A stretch of DNA of 64,000 nucleotides from assembly GCA_021774735.1 (NCBI GenBank), contig JAJFIS010000041.1, positions 1 through 64,000 of the forward strand, written 5' to 3'. Source of the DNA: Alphaproteobacteria bacterium. Its GTDB lineage: Bacteria > Pseudomonadota > Alphaproteobacteria > Sphingomonadales > Kordiimonadaceae. Of this stretch, positions 25,617-35,334 are shown in pieces; within the stretch, counting starts at the first letter, position 1, and each line of letters begins with the position of its first letter. The position numbers and the translations under genes are program-made. The notes under the pieces are model-generated. The model worked only from the letters and a program-made list of their open reading frames with translations. It ran no database searches and was not told where the DNA came from.

Positions 25617-26027
25617 ATGCTTAAAAATATTACCTATTTTGCTTTTGCTTTTATAATAGTGAATGGGCCATTGGCCAATGCTCAAGAGACAATAATGCCG
25701 ATTAACCCTATTGCGGCATCTGAGCAAATTTTACTTCTTATGTGTATGGAAAATCCCGGTGCTACTACAGAACGTTGCAGCTGTGAAATGACAGAAATTA
25801 AAAAAAGAACTGGCGCGAATTACCCCATGTTCATCCATACATCAGCTGCTGGCTTTAATGATGACCCTGAACTACTGGCCTTGGTTATGAAAAAATACGG
25901 CATTGATGCAAACGACCCAATTTCATTGACTAATTTTTTAAAAGTCACTAACAAACTTGCCGCACAATACCCGGAGATTAAAGCTATTTGTGAAGCAACC
26001 ACCGTGAAACCAGCCCCCACCGATTGA
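25617..26027 (+). CDS. Secreted protein of unknown function
   Basis: 136 residues. A signal peptide (MLKNITYFAFAFIIVNGPLANA) precedes a short helical domain with a Cys cluster (MCMENPG...RCSCEM) and another Cys near the end (AICEATT); two disulfides are plausible in the periplasm. No family recognised. It may be co-transcribed with the MaoC gene, 21 bp upstream. Confidence 0.6.
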   Translation: MLKNITYFAFAFIIVNGPLANAQETIMPINPIAASEQILLLMCMENPGATTERCSCEMTEIKKRTGANYPMFIHTSAAGFNDDPELLALVMKKYGIDANDPISLTNFLKVTNKLAAQYPEIKAICEATTVKPAPTD

Positions 26028-26111
26028 TTTGACTACGACACAGGCTGTTATGATTGGAAATAGTAATTTCATAGCTTTAGACACTATGACTTGATTATTT
26101 AACCCGCATAA

Positions 26112-27449
26112 CTAGCCACGCTGAAAATCATAGACATTACCGATTTGCAAAATGGATGTTAGCTCATCAAGGGCGGTGAAGCTTTCACGCATCAAGCTCG
26201 CATCCGCCAAGTCTTCAACAGCTAGGCGGTCGCGGTAATGCCTGTGCGCCCAAGCTGAAAGTGTCTCATGTTGCCCGTCATCCATCATGACATTAGCGCC
26301 GAGTTCCGCTAAGTTATCATCCGACAAAACCACCCGCAGGCGCAAGCAAGCCGGGCCCCCGCCATTGCGCATACTTTGGCGCACTTCCATATATTCTGCA
26401 TGGTTTATCGGTCCATCTGATGCAATCACCTTAGCAACATAGCCTTTAGTGGTCAGGATATTTTCAGCTTCGCTTGGTAAAATAAGCGTCATGCCTTCAC
26501 GCTTCGGCATTGAGAGCAGCTGGCTATTAAATAAATAGCTTTGCACCGCATCCGCGAGCGGCACCTCAGCTTCTCTAACGCGGATAAACTGCATGGGTGT
26601 CTCGCCCATGGTTGTTTGAATGTCGGCTTCCACCTGTGCTGGGTTTTCAAAAGCCATTTCATGGTAGAAAAAGACAGTACGGTTACTGACCCCCATTACA
26701 TCATTATGAAAAGCACCCGCGTTAATGGCGGCTGGATGTTGCTTGGCAAAGACAGTGCGGGCAGGGTCAAGCCCATGTTGGCGCGCTATGGCTTGGCTGG
26801 CTTCCAGCGTTTGCCGACCCGGAAATGTCAGGTCTTTCGCTTTCGCAAAAGCAGGTTGCCCATAAACAAACAACGCCGCACCGCGCGCGCCATATGTCGC
26901 ACAAAAACGGTTATGATTAGCAGCCCCCTCGTCACCCATATGAGTGCCACCGGCTAGTGCGTCATGGTGGGTAAAGCTATTACCTTCAGGGAAAATAGCT
27001 TTCAAAATCCGCCCGGTTGTTGGCCACTCGATGGAGCGGTGATACATGCTGGCGAGATTGGCGGGGGTGAAATGTGTGCGGCCATCGGCTGTGTCGGAGG
27101 CGGGAGAAACGGTGGCTGCATTGGCGGTCCACATGGCGGACGCAGACATGATATTCGCCACCAATTCGGGCGAGCTAGACCAGGCAGCTGCCAGCATTTC
27201 TTCATCGCTACCGGTAAAGCCTAGCCCATGCAACGTGCTCAGATGCGGCCGGTCATGGGGTGGTAGAACAGCTTGCTTCATGCCCAACCCAGCAAGATGT
27301 TGCATTTTACCAAGGCCCTGCAACACGCCTTTCAGCGGGTTAGAGACCTTGCCTTGATTGCTGGTCGCCGCCAAATTGCCAAAGCTTAACCCGGCATAAT
27401 TATGGGTGGGGCCAACAAGACCATCAAAATTAACTTCATGCCACTGCAT
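26112..27449 (-). CDS. astB: N-succinylarginine dihydrolase
   Basis: 445 residues from the second of two adjacent ATGs (AAGGA then 6 nt). The N-terminus (EVNFDGLVGPTHNYAGLS) is diagnostic of AstB, a guanidine-modifying pentein-fold hydrolase that converts N2-succinylarginine to succinylornithine, releasing ammonia and CO2. Also visible: HNDVMGVSN with a catalytic His, and NGGGPACLRLRV near the C-terminus with the nucleophilic Cys. Third step-gene of an ast operon, 9 bp after astD. Confidence 0.96.
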   Translation of the reverse strand: MQWHEVNFDGLVGPTHNYAGLSFGNLAATSNQGKVSNPLKGVLQGLGKMQHLAGLGMKQAVLPPHDRPHLSTLHGLGFTGSDEEMLAAAWSSSPELVANIMSASAMWTANAATVSPASDTADGRTHFTPANLASMYHRSIEWPTTGRILKAIFPEGNSFTHHDALAGGTHMGDEGAANHNRFCATYGARGAALFVYGQPAFAKAKDLTFPGRQTLEASQAIARQHGLDPARTVFAKQHPAAINAGAFHNDVMGVSNRTVFFYHEMAFENPAQVEADIQTTMGETPMQFIRVREAEVPLADAVQSYLFNSQLLSMPKREGMTLILPSEAENILTTKGYVAKVIASDGPINHAEYMEVRQSMRNGGGPACLRLRVVLSDDNLAELGANVMMDDGQHETLSAWAHRHYRDRLAVEDLADASLMRESFTALDELTSILQIGNVYDFQRG

Positions 27450-27458
27450 CATATTTCC

Positions 27459-28943
27459 TTAGCTATTTGCATCATAATTCAGATCTAAGCCCACGGGAGG
27501 TGCCGTAACAGCTACCTTATTTTCAGCCTGCTCGATACTGGCGACAGGGTAAGCGCAATAATCAGCGGCATAATAAGCGCTAGGCCGGTGGTTGCCTGAC
27601 CATCCCGGACCGCCGAAAGGTGCTGTACTGGCGGCCCCCGTTAATTGCTGGTTCCAGTTAACGATACCGGCGCGAACCCGGGGATAAAAATAGTCATAAC
27701 AAGCGCGGTCGTCACTAAGTAAGCCTGCGGCCAAGCCAAAGCGCGTATTGCCCGCCTCCTCAACTGCATCCTCAAAAGTTTCTGTTCTGATCAACTGCAA
27801 GAGAGGGCCAAAAATTTCTTCGTCTAGCCGATTTTCAATATTGGTTACATCCATCAGCCCGGGGCTCAAAAAAGCGTCCCCTCTACTTAGACAGGTCACG
27901 GGCTTCAGCAGCATACCACCTTTAACCAGTAGTTTCGCCTGTGCATCCATTACAGCTTGTGCTGCTTCAGTGCTTATCACCGGCCCCATGAAAGGCGGGA
28001 CATCATCATCCCATGCCCCAACACGGATGCGCTCCATCGCTTGGAGCAATGCAGAAATGAAGGCATCGCCCTCAGCGCCCGCTGGCACTATAAGACGCCT
28101 CGCACAAGTGCAGCGCTGCCCGCTAGTGATGAAGGCTGATAATATTGTTAGCGTTGCGGCAGCGTCTAAGTCATCAACCTTATGAACAATCAGCGCATTA
28201 TTGCCGCCCATTTCCAGCGCTTGAATAATCTCTGGCCTATCCGCCAGTTGCCGTGCGATTGCCCGGCCCGTTTCGGCACTGCCGGTGAACAGAAGGCCGT
28301 TGATGGCATCGCTGCTAGCTAGCGCTATACCTGCGTCCCGCGCCCCTTGCACCAAATTCAACACACCATCGGGCAAGCCACTTTCTTGCCACAAGCGAAC
28401 CATCAGCTCAGCCACCGCAGGGGTTTGTTCACTGGGTTTAAATACCACCGTATTTCCTGCCATTAAAGCGGGTACAATATGGCCGTTGGGCAAATGACCA
28501 GGGAAATTATAAGGCCCAAAAACCGCCATAACCCCGTGGGGACGATGACTTAGCTTGGAGCGCAACAGGCCGGTAACGCTTTCACGCGAGCCTGTACGCT
28601 CATCGTAGGCTTTCGCGGATATGGCTATCTTGCCCGCCATTGCACCGACTTCACCCATAGCATCCCACAGCGGCTTGCCGGTTTCCTGTGAGATTAGCTC
28701 AGCCAAGGCCACTTTATGCTCAACTAATAAGCTTTGGTATTTTTCAATTATTGCCATACGGTCTTTAAGCGATGTCAGCGACCAAGCTTCAAAAGCTCTT
28801 ACTGCCACCGCGACCGCAGCATTCACTTGGCCCAGAGAAGCTTCTAAACCCTGCCATATAACCTCACATGATGCTGGGCAATGAGAGGTCAGTTCTGACC
28901 CCTCACCTGCCTGCCATTTGCCACCAATGAAATGTGTGCTCAT
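27459..28943 (-). CDS. astD: Succinylglutamate-semialdehyde dehydrogenase
   Basis: 494 residues, aldehyde-dehydrogenase superfamily. Visible: PYNFPGHLPNGH, NAD-binding FTGSAETGRAIA, catalytic Glu in ALEMGGNNA, and catalytic Cys in SGQRCTCARRL. GTASTAPFGG and NHRPSAYYAADYCAYP are typical of AstD. It oxidises N-succinylglutamate 5-semialdehyde in the arginine succinyltransferase pathway. The start codon overlaps the astA stop by 4 nt. Confidence 0.96.
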   Translation of the reverse strand: MSTHFIGGKWQAGEGSELTSHCPASCEVIWQGLEASLGQVNAAVAVAVRAFEAWSLTSLKDRMAIIEKYQSLLVEHKVALAELISQETGKPLWDAMGEVGAMAGKIAISAKAYDERTGSRESVTGLLRSKLSHRPHGVMAVFGPYNFPGHLPNGHIVPALMAGNTVVFKPSEQTPAVAELMVRLWQESGLPDGVLNLVQGARDAGIALASSDAINGLLFTGSAETGRAIARQLADRPEIIQALEMGGNNALIVHKVDDLDAAATLTILSAFITSGQRCTCARRLIVPAGAEGDAFISALLQAMERIRVGAWDDDVPPFMGPVISTEAAQAVMDAQAKLLVKGGMLLKPVTCLSRGDAFLSPGLMDVTNIENRLDEEIFGPLLQLIRTETFEDAVEEAGNTRFGLAAGLLSDDRACYDYFYPRVRAGIVNWNQQLTGAASTAPFGGPGWSGNHRPSAYYAADYCAYPVASIEQAENKVAVTAPPVGLDLNYDANS

Positions 28944-29989
28944 ATACTATCTCTCGATCTGACCAAATTATTATCGAGCGGAGCACATAAAATTTCATCC
29001 CCGGCTGAAACCCTAAGCACTTCAGCTGCTTTTTCTGGCAACCACAGCCCGCTGTTAGTATCCACGACATTTGTAAGCACCACACAAAAATCCTTCAGCG
29101 AGGCATTGCAAACCAAATGGTCGGCTTTTTGCCCCTCCCCCGCGACCGTACCTGCCAGTGGGCCACCAAAGGAGTTCCGCACTGTAGTAATGGCGCTCTT
29201 ATGTACTTCTAAAGCTGGTCCACCGTCAAAAATATCAACGGCCCCAGCGAAGTGAAACCCTTCCTTTTCCAGCAAATTTATCGCGGCGCGCGCTTTATCA
29301 TGGGGTTTGCCAATAACATCCCTTGCTGACTGCGGTAAAAGCCCAGTGTAAATCGGGAATTTGGGCATCATATCCGAAATAAATTGGCTATTGCCCCGAC
29401 CATTAATCTCGTCGGCCTCTTTAAAATCCATACCAAAGAAATGCCTGCCTACTGCATCCCAAAAAGGTGACTGCTCATTTTCGTCCACCCAACCACGAAT
29501 TTCAGATATTATGGTCTCTGAAAAACGATCAGAATGCGCTGCGAGCAGCAAATAACGTGCCTTGGCAAGAAAGCGGCCATTGGTGCCGCCTCTATATTCA
29601 GGGTCCAAGAACAATGTGGCTATTTCACTGGCTCCTACATAGTCGTTTGAAAGCTGCAACATTTCCGTATCGACCCGCATTTCAGGCCTATGACTAACTT
29701 GGGTCAGATGAAAAAGGCGATAACTATAAAAAGGTTTATCAAGCCCAACCCCCGCCACAAGGGCACTTGTGCCGATAACTTTGCCATTTTCCAAGTCTTC
29801 AAGAACCAGAAAATAGGTGTGTTTTTGGTCCAAGCCATCTTTACTAGCAAAGGCCCCAATAGATGCTTCTATTTTCTCGTTTAGAGCATCCCTGTCCGGC
29901 GGTAATGTTGTTAATCCAGTGCCAGCCTTGATGGCCATAGCATATAAGCCATCTATATCGCGGGCCTCTACCTGCCTTATTACTTTCAC
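28940..29989 (-). CDS. astA: Arginine N-succinyltransferase
   Basis: 349 residues from a GTG with AAGGA 7 nt upstream. It matches AstA throughout: RQVEARDIDGLYAMA, TTLPPDR, a GNAT-like core with SEIATLFLDPEYRGGTNGRFLAK, and SRFGMDFKEAD-type sequence (here FFGMDFKEADEING). It transfers succinate from succinyl-CoA to arginine, committing it to catabolism. First ast gene after the M20 hydrolase. Confidence 0.96.
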   Translation of the reverse strand: MKVIRQVEARDIDGLYAMAIKAGTGLTTLPPDRDALNEKIEASIGAFASKDGLDQKHTYFLVLEDLENGKVIGTSALVAGVGLDKPFYSYRLFHLTQVSHRPEMRVDTEMLQLSNDYVGASEIATLFLDPEYRGGTNGRFLAKARYLLLAAHSDRFSETIISEIRGWVDENEQSPFWDAVGRHFFGMDFKEADEINGRGNSQFISDMMPKFPIYTGLLPQSARDVIGKPHDKARAAINLLEKEGFHFAGAVDIFDGGPALEVHKSAITTVRNSFGGPLAGTVAGEGQKADHLVCNASLKDFCVVLTNVVDTNSGLWLPEKAAEVLRVSAGDEILCAPLDNNLVRSRDSI

Positions 29990-30026
29990 ATCATTGTCCT
30001 TCCATGCGCTTTAGCGTCTTGTTATT

Positions 30027-31295
30027 TTAGCTATGCTCCGCTTCTAAGATGGGATCAAGATAGCCTTTAGAATAAGCGTATAAAATAGTGGCGGAAAGCG
30101 TCGCACGTTCAACAAAGCTATCAGTGCATACAAATTCTTGGGCACTATGAATTTCGCCGCCGCGCACCCCGAGCGTATCCACATTCGGCAAGCCCGCAGC
30201 GGCTAAGTTATTACCCTCGCAGCATCCACCCGTCGCTACATAATTAACATCAACACCCCAAAGCGCACCACATTCCTTAATCGCATCCATCAACAGTTGC
30301 CCCGCAGGTGTGATGGCCTTTGGTGGGCGATTAATGCCGCCGTGCAAACGGACTTCAATGCCCTCTTGATTTTGCCACGGGGCAATAATGTCGGCGATTT
30401 TCGCTTCGAACCAAGCCACATCTGCGGGTTTATTCAAGCGGACGTTAAAGCGGCACTGTGCCAAGTCTGGAACAATATTTGGGGCCACACCGCCGGACAA
30501 TACCGCAGGGTTAACGGTCAGTCCCGGGCGTTCTCCGCTCAGGGCCGCGAGCGCGCCGATAATTTCGCTGAGCACCACAACAGCATTGCGGCCTTTGCTA
30601 AACTCTCTACCCGCATGGGCTGAGCGGCCTCTCACAACAACGGTATAATTACCGCTGCCCTTGCGCGCACCCGCCAAGGTGCCATCCGCTAAGGCCGGCT
30701 CGAACGTCAGACCAATTTGTGCTTTTTGGGCGCGCTCTGCCAAAATGGGCGCGGAGCCGATTGACCCTGTTTCTTCGTCAGGAGATAATAATACTTCCCA
30801 GCCAAGTGAGCCTGCTGCGTCTGATGCTTCAAATGCCATCAGGGCATACAACATCACTAGAATTCCACCCTTCATGTCAGCGACACCGGGCCCATTTAAA
30901 ATGTTCGCTTCAAGCCACTTTGGATTTTGGAAAGCATGATCAGGTGGAAAAACCGTATCAAAGTGACCCGTCAATAATATTCTGCGATTTGCACCGGGGT
31001 TATTACGGATCAATATGGAGCGCCCAACAGGTATCTCTTCTATATTACCATCAAGGCCAACACGCTCAAGCGGGGTTAGATCGATAAAAGAAATATCCGC
31101 TTTCAGAGGAGCGAAAGCATGAACAATTTCTTGCTCCATCAAGGCAAGCCCTTTGATGTTGCCGCTGCCACTATTGATGGCTGACCAGCGCATGACTGTG
31201 TCGATCATTACCTTCTCTTGACCCTTTAAAGCCTCTAAGGGTTTTGACAGCCCATGAAAGCTTTCTTTTATCAATTTGAAACCTGTTTCAGACAT
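30027..31295 (-). CDS. M20-family metallohydrolase associated with the ast operon
   Basis: 422 residues with the M20 di-zinc signatures: GHFDTVFP (first His/Asp), GPGVADMKGG (bridging Asp), SPDEETGSIGS (catalytic Glu pair), a dimerisation insert (about 185-300), and a final His in GGEIHSAQEFV. Closest in style to glutamate carboxypeptidase/acetylornithine-deacetylase relatives. Position at the head of astA-astD-astB, with no astE in the window, suggests it may remove the succinyl group from succinylglutamate; that is inference from context. Confidence 0.87.
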   Translation of the reverse strand: MSETGFKLIKESFHGLSKPLEALKGQEKVMIDTVMRWSAINSGSGNIKGLALMEQEIVHAFAPLKADISFIDLTPLERVGLDGNIEEIPVGRSILIRNNPGANRRILLTGHFDTVFPPDHAFQNPKWLEANILNGPGVADMKGGILVMLYALMAFEASDAAGSLGWEVLLSPDEETGSIGSAPILAERAQKAQIGLTFEPALADGTLAGARKGSGNYTVVVRGRSAHAGREFSKGRNAVVVLSEIIGALAALSGERPGLTVNPAVLSGGVAPNIVPDLAQCRFNVRLNKPADVAWFEAKIADIIAPWQNQEGIEVRLHGGINRPPKAITPAGQLLMDAIKECGALWGVDVNYVATGGCCEGNNLAAAGLPNVDTLGVRGGEIHSAQEFVCTDSFVERATLSATILYAYSKGYLDPILEAEHS

Positions 31296-31517
31296 CCCGC
31301 ACTCATGTTCTTTTCTACCGTAATATATAACACCTTAGTATCATAAGGCCAGTGAGGAGTGATCAAACCTCAGTTTATCGCATGGGGGAGGCATATCACC
31401 GCAGAATTGGCCCGATCAATAAGTTTACTGCTTACTCTATTACGAGTTCCAATGGGTAGAAACCGTGCCAGAAAAGAGCATAGATCATGGAATTAACGAC
31501 AGAAAAACGAGGATAAT

Positions 31518-32225
31518 ATGAAAGCCCTAATAGTAGACGCAGAAGAAATATATAGAGTCTCCCTAAAAGAAATTGTATCGGTCTCTGGTGCCTTCACAAG
31601 CATTATTGAAGCCGATAACGAACATGACTTTCTAACCCATACTGCCAAAGAGCGGCAGTTAGATCTCATCATCATCCATCCCAAATCCCTTGGCCAAGGT
31701 GGCGATAGTTTTCTCTCCCTAGCTCAGCGACTGTACCCCACTGCCAGCATTATCGCCTTTGAGAACACTCGTGATAGCAGCATGCCCATAAATAGCGATA
31801 ATCCAAATGTAGTTAAACTTTTGCGCAATGCATCAATTGAAAAAGTTTATCACACCATTCGCCAATTGATGAATATTGACCAGAGCAAATCAAGAGCTGA
31901 GGAGGTGGGCGCGCCCAATATCCGTATAGCAATAGATGATGCACAGCCAAAATCTGCCATTACGCTCTGCAGTGACGCTGATTTGGATCGTCTGTCCTTT
32001 CGCCAACGACAAATTTTGGAGATGGCCGCTGATGGCTTGCCTAACAAGGAAATTGCTGCGCGCTTAACGATTGCAGAAGGTACCGTGAAGGCGCATATGC
32101 ATGCGATTTTTAAGGTGCTTGGTGTTTCAAATCGCACCCAAGCTGTTATCCGCTTTGGCGCAGTTGGAAAGCATTCATCCTATACTGTTAATCAGCGTGC
32201 AGTTGCAACATCAGCTCTACAGTGA
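31518..32225 (+). CDS. LuxR-family regulator with a degenerate receiver domain
   Basis: 235 residues; GAGGA lies 5-6 nt upstream. The N-terminal about 120 residues resemble a response-regulator receiver, with acidic residues near the start (VDAEE). The strand that should end in the phosphoacceptor Asp reads LDLIIIHPKS, with His in that place, so phosphorylation in the usual way is unlikely. The C-terminal LuxR helix-turn-helix (about 155-215) is intact: LSFRQRQILEMAADGLPNKEIAARLTIAEGTVKAHM in the family pattern. Its 3' end overlaps the converging mmsB by 9 nt. Divergent from the M20/ast operon, it is a candidate regulator of arginine catabolism. Confidence 0.86.
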   Translation: MKALIVDAEEIYRVSLKEIVSVSGAFTSIIEADNEHDFLTHTAKERQLDLIIIHPKSLGQGGDSFLSLAQRLYPTASIIAFENTRDSSMPINSDNPNVVKLLRNASIEKVYHTIRQLMNIDQSKSRAEEVGAPNIRIAIDDAQPKSAITLCSDADLDRLSFRQRQILEMAADGLPNKEIAARLTIAEGTVKAHMHAIFKVLGVSNRTQAVIRFGAVGKHSSYTVNQRAVATSALQ

Positions 32226-33107
32226 GCCATCGAGCATTTTCATAATGCCGGAGAAATCTACACCGCCGTGCCCCTGATCGTTCATGGTGGTGTAGATATC
32301 TTTGGCATGTTCACCGAGCGGTGTATTTGCGCCTGATGTTTCAGACGCTTCCATCGCCAACCTTAAATCTTTCAGCATTAGCGCCGTGGCAAAGCCCGCT
32401 TTATAGTCATTATTGGCAGGCGATGTGGGCACGGGTCCGGGCACCGGGCAATAGCTGGTAAGCGACCAGCTTTGGCCAGATGCTGCCGATGTAATATCAA
32501 ACAATATTTGGTCTTCTAACCCCAATTTTCGACCAAGATTAAAAGCTTCACAGGTACCAATCATTGAAATAGCCAACAGCATATTATTGCAAATTTTTGC
32601 CGCCTGACCGTTGCCCGCTTGGCCTGCGTGAACGATCTTTGCCCCCATGGGGTCCAAAATTGGGGCCGCCCGGTCAAAGGCCGTTACTGTACCGCCGACC
32701 ATGAAAGCAAGCGTGCCCGCTGCTGCCCCCGTTACGCCGCCAGAAACCGGCGCATCAACCATGTCAAACCCGCGCTCAGCCGCCGCAGCCGCCACCTCAC
32801 GAGCGGATGCCACATCAATGGTTGAGCTATCAATGAAGAGCGTGCCAGCTTTTGCATGTTCAAATACACCACCCTCGCCCAAATATACATTTTTCACAAT
32901 GGTGCCAGATGGCAGCATGGTCACAACCACATCGGCTTTCACGACCGCATCTTTGATGCTTGGGCAGCCATGACCGCCCGCTTCCATCAGCTTCGCCACA
33001 AAGTCTGGGTTTAAGTCCGTTCCAAAAACATCGAAATTTGCTTTCAACAAATTAAAGGCCATGGGAAGCCCCATATTCCCTAGGCCGATAAAGGCGATAG
33101 ATGTCAT
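32217..33107 (-). CDS. mmsB: 3-hydroxyisobutyrate dehydrogenase
   Basis: 296 residues. NAD-binding GLGNMGLPMAFNLLKA at the N-terminus, substrate motif DAPVSGGVTGAAAGTL, and catalytic Lys in GQAAKICNN. It oxidises 3-hydroxyisobutyrate to methylmalonate semialdehyde in valine catabolism. SD GAGGA precedes the ATG. Last gene of a three-gene valine operon with the hydrolase and acyl-CoA dehydrogenase; it overlaps the converging LuxR gene by 9 nt. Confidence 0.95.
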   Translation of the reverse strand: MTSIAFIGLGNMGLPMAFNLLKANFDVFGTDLNPDFVAKLMEAGGHGCPSIKDAVVKADVVVTMLPSGTIVKNVYLGEGGVFEHAKAGTLFIDSSTIDVASAREVAAAAAERGFDMVDAPVSGGVTGAAAGTLAFMVGGTVTAFDRAAPILDPMGAKIVHAGQAGNGQAAKICNNMLLAISMIGTCEAFNLGRKLGLEDQILFDITSAASGQSWSLTSYCPVPGPVPTSPANNDYKAGFATALMLKDLRLAMEASETSGANTPLGEHAKDIYTTMNDQGHGGVDFSGIMKMLDGSL

Positions 33108-33125
33108 GACTAAATCCTCTCAAAC

Positions 33126-34190
33126 TTACAGGTTAAGCTCTGTATCATTGGGTAATGGTTCAAAATATTGTTCAATGTCTGCGGTGGAAACCCCCTCTAA
33201 ACTGGCTGGCGACCATTTTGGGGAGCGATCTTTATCGACCAAAATCGCCCGCACACCTTCAAAAAAATCATGGCCTTCAACGCAGCGATTGACCATACGA
33301 AATTCCATTTTCATATTCTCGCGGAACCCAAGCCCAATACCCCGGTTCAGCTGCGCGTGGGTTAGCTTCAAGGATGTCGGTGAATGGCGCAGCATAATGT
33401 CCCGCTGCTTTAGCGCCCAATCAGATTTGTCAATTTCCAAGCTCGTTATGATAGACTCAACGCTGCTTTGCCAAAAATGCTCGTCGATTTGGTCCAACAC
33501 ATTAGCGATAGGGGCATTTTCCGGGTCACGGTGAAATCCATCAAGAATTTTAGCCACAGATGCTTCACCCGAGATATCGGCACCCGCGAGTGCCTCAACA
33601 GCGGCCTCAGTTTGATCAGAGGCAATAATATGGGTTGCCATGCCGATAGCATAAAGGTCATCAGCCTTCATGCGCGCACCTGTTAGCGCCAAATACATCC
33701 CCACTTCACCGGGCAGTCGCGGCAGAAAATAACCACCGCCGACATCAGGGAACAGGCCAAGCGCCGTTTCTGGCATAGCAAAAAGGGTCTTTTCGCTTGC
33801 CACCCAAAAATCACCCGGCACCGAAATACCAACGCCGCCACCCATGGTGATGCCATCAACAAAGCTAATGTAGGGTTTAGGATATTCAGCGATGGTTATA
33901 TTCATGATATATTCGTCGTGAAAGAAATCACGCCATTCACTGGTTCCCGCCCGCTTGGATTTGGTTACGCTGAGCACATCACCGCCAGCGCAAAAGGCTT
34001 TATCGCCTGCGCCGACAATCACTACTGCCTTAACGGATGGATCCTTCGCCCACTCATTCAGGGCTTCTGTAACGGCCACACACATGGCATGGGTCAAGCT
34101 GTTCAGGGCAGTTGGACGATTAAGCGTTATCAGGCCGATGCCACCTCGCTGCTCGCATAATACATCCTCAAAATCTGTGTCTATCGTCAC
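33126..34190 (-). CDS. 3-hydroxyisobutyryl-CoA hydrolase
   Basis: 354 residues, crotonase fold, longer than enoyl-CoA hydratases as expected for HIBYL-CoA hydrolase. Oxyanion-hole motifs: AFCAGGDV and DGITMGGGVGIS; MPETALGLFPDVGGGYFL is characteristic of this subfamily. GTG start with AAGGA 8 nt upstream, four bases after the dehydrogenase stop. It supplies 3-hydroxyisobutyrate to MmsB. Confidence 0.93.
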   Translation of the reverse strand: MTIDTDFEDVLCEQRGGIGLITLNRPTALNSLTHAMCVAVTEALNEWAKDPSVKAVVIVGAGDKAFCAGGDVLSVTKSKRAGTSEWRDFFHDEYIMNITIAEYPKPYISFVDGITMGGGVGISVPGDFWVASEKTLFAMPETALGLFPDVGGGYFLPRLPGEVGMYLALTGARMKADDLYAIGMATHIIASDQTEAAVEALAGADISGEASVAKILDGFHRDPENAPIANVLDQIDEHFWQSSVESIITSLEIDKSDWALKQRDIMLRHSPTSLKLTHAQLNRGIGLGFRENMKMEFRMVNRCVEGHDFFEGVRAILVDKDRSPKWSPASLEGVSTADIEQYFEPLPNDTELNL

Positions 34191-34194
34191 GCCG

Positions 34195-35334
34195 TCAATC
34201 CTTCAACAAAGCACGGGCGATAATAACCCGCATAATTTCATTGGTGCCCTCAAGTATCTGGTGGACGCGCAAGTCGCGCAGCAAGCGCTCAATGGGGTAA
34301 TCTTGCAAATAACCATAACCCCCATGCAGTTGCAGGGCTTGGTCAACGACCTTAAAGCCGATATCGGTGGTAAAGCGCTTGGCCATCGCCGCCGCTGTTG
34401 AGGCATCATGAGTGTCGCTACTTACCTTATAAGCGGCGCTATAGAGCATCAACCGCGCAGCTTCCAACTCGGTAGCCATGTCGGCAAGTGTAAACTGGGT
34501 TGCTTGAAAGTCTGCGATAGCTTTGCCAAACTGTTTGCGCTCCTTGGTATATTGGATCGCTTCATTCAGTGCTCGCTGCGCCCCGCCAAGTGAGCAAGCG
34601 GCAATGTTTAACCGGCCCCCATCGAGGCCTTTCATGGCGATCTTAAAGCCGTCACCCTCGCAGCCGATCAAATTTTCAGCCGGTATACGGCAATCATCAA
34701 AATTTAGCGCGGCGGTGGGCTGCGAATGCCAACCCATCTTGCGCTCTTGCGCGCCGTAACTTAGCCCGTCTGTGCCCTTTTCGACGACAAAACAGCTGAT
34801 GCCCCGCGCCCCATCGTTGCTGGTGCGGGCCATAACCACATATATGTCAGACGTGCCACCACCGGATATAAAAGCTTTATTGCCGTTTAAAATATAACTA
34901 TCCCCGTCACGCACAGCGCTCATTTTCAGCGCCGCCGCATCAGAGCCCGCCTCCGGTTCAGTTAGGCAATAGCTTGCCATTGTTTCCAGCGATGCCAGAG
35001 ACGGCATCCATTTGCTGCGTTGGGCTTCATCCCCAAAAGCATCAATCATCCAACTCGCCATATTATGGATCGATATCATCGCCGCCGTAGACGGGCATCC
35101 CATGCTTAACTGCTCGAATATCAGCACCGACTCTACTCGCCTTAAGCCAACGCCGCCCATGTCTTCACCCACATAAATACCACCAAAGCCAAGAGCCCCT
35201 GCCATGCGAGCCACATCAGCGGGCCAATATTTCTCCGCGTCCCATTTTTCGGCGTTAGGGGAAATATGGTCACTCGTGAAAGCAGCTGCCATATTCTGAA
35301 TAGCGCTTTGATCTTCGGTAAGTTCAAAATTCAT
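34195..35334 (-). CDS. Acyl-CoA dehydrogenase, probably isobutyryl-CoA dehydrogenase
   Basis: 379 residues, the usual length. FAD-binding YCLTEPEAGSDAA and a C-terminal LRVHQILEGTNEIMR carrying the short/branched-chain catalytic Glu. AGGGG precedes the ATG. Context (HIBYL-CoA hydrolase and MmsB directly downstream) points to isobutyryl-CoA, the valine intermediate, as substrate. It passes electrons to ETF. Confidence 0.93.
   Translation of the reverse strand: MNFELTEDQSAIQNMAAAFTSDHISPNAEKWDAEKYWPADVARMAGALGFGGIYVGEDMGGVGLRRVESVLIFEQLSMGCPSTAAMISIHNMASWMIDAFGDEAQRSKWMPSLASLETMASYCLTEPEAGSDAAALKMSAVRDGDSYILNGNKAFISGGGTSDIYVVMARTSNDGARGISCFVVEKGTDGLSYGAQERKMGWHSQPTAALNFDDCRIPAENLIGCEGDGFKIAMKGLDGGRLNIAACSLGGAQRALNEAIQYTKERKQFGKAIADFQATQFTLADMATELEAARLMLYSAAYKVSSDTHDASTAAAMAKRFTTDIGFKVVDQALQLHGGYGYLQDYPIERLLRDLRVHQILEGTNEIMRVIIARALLKD

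Noticed and set aside
26541-26957. 138-codon + strand frame opposite astB
   Set aside because: Shadow frame with no recognisable domain; astB is unambiguous.
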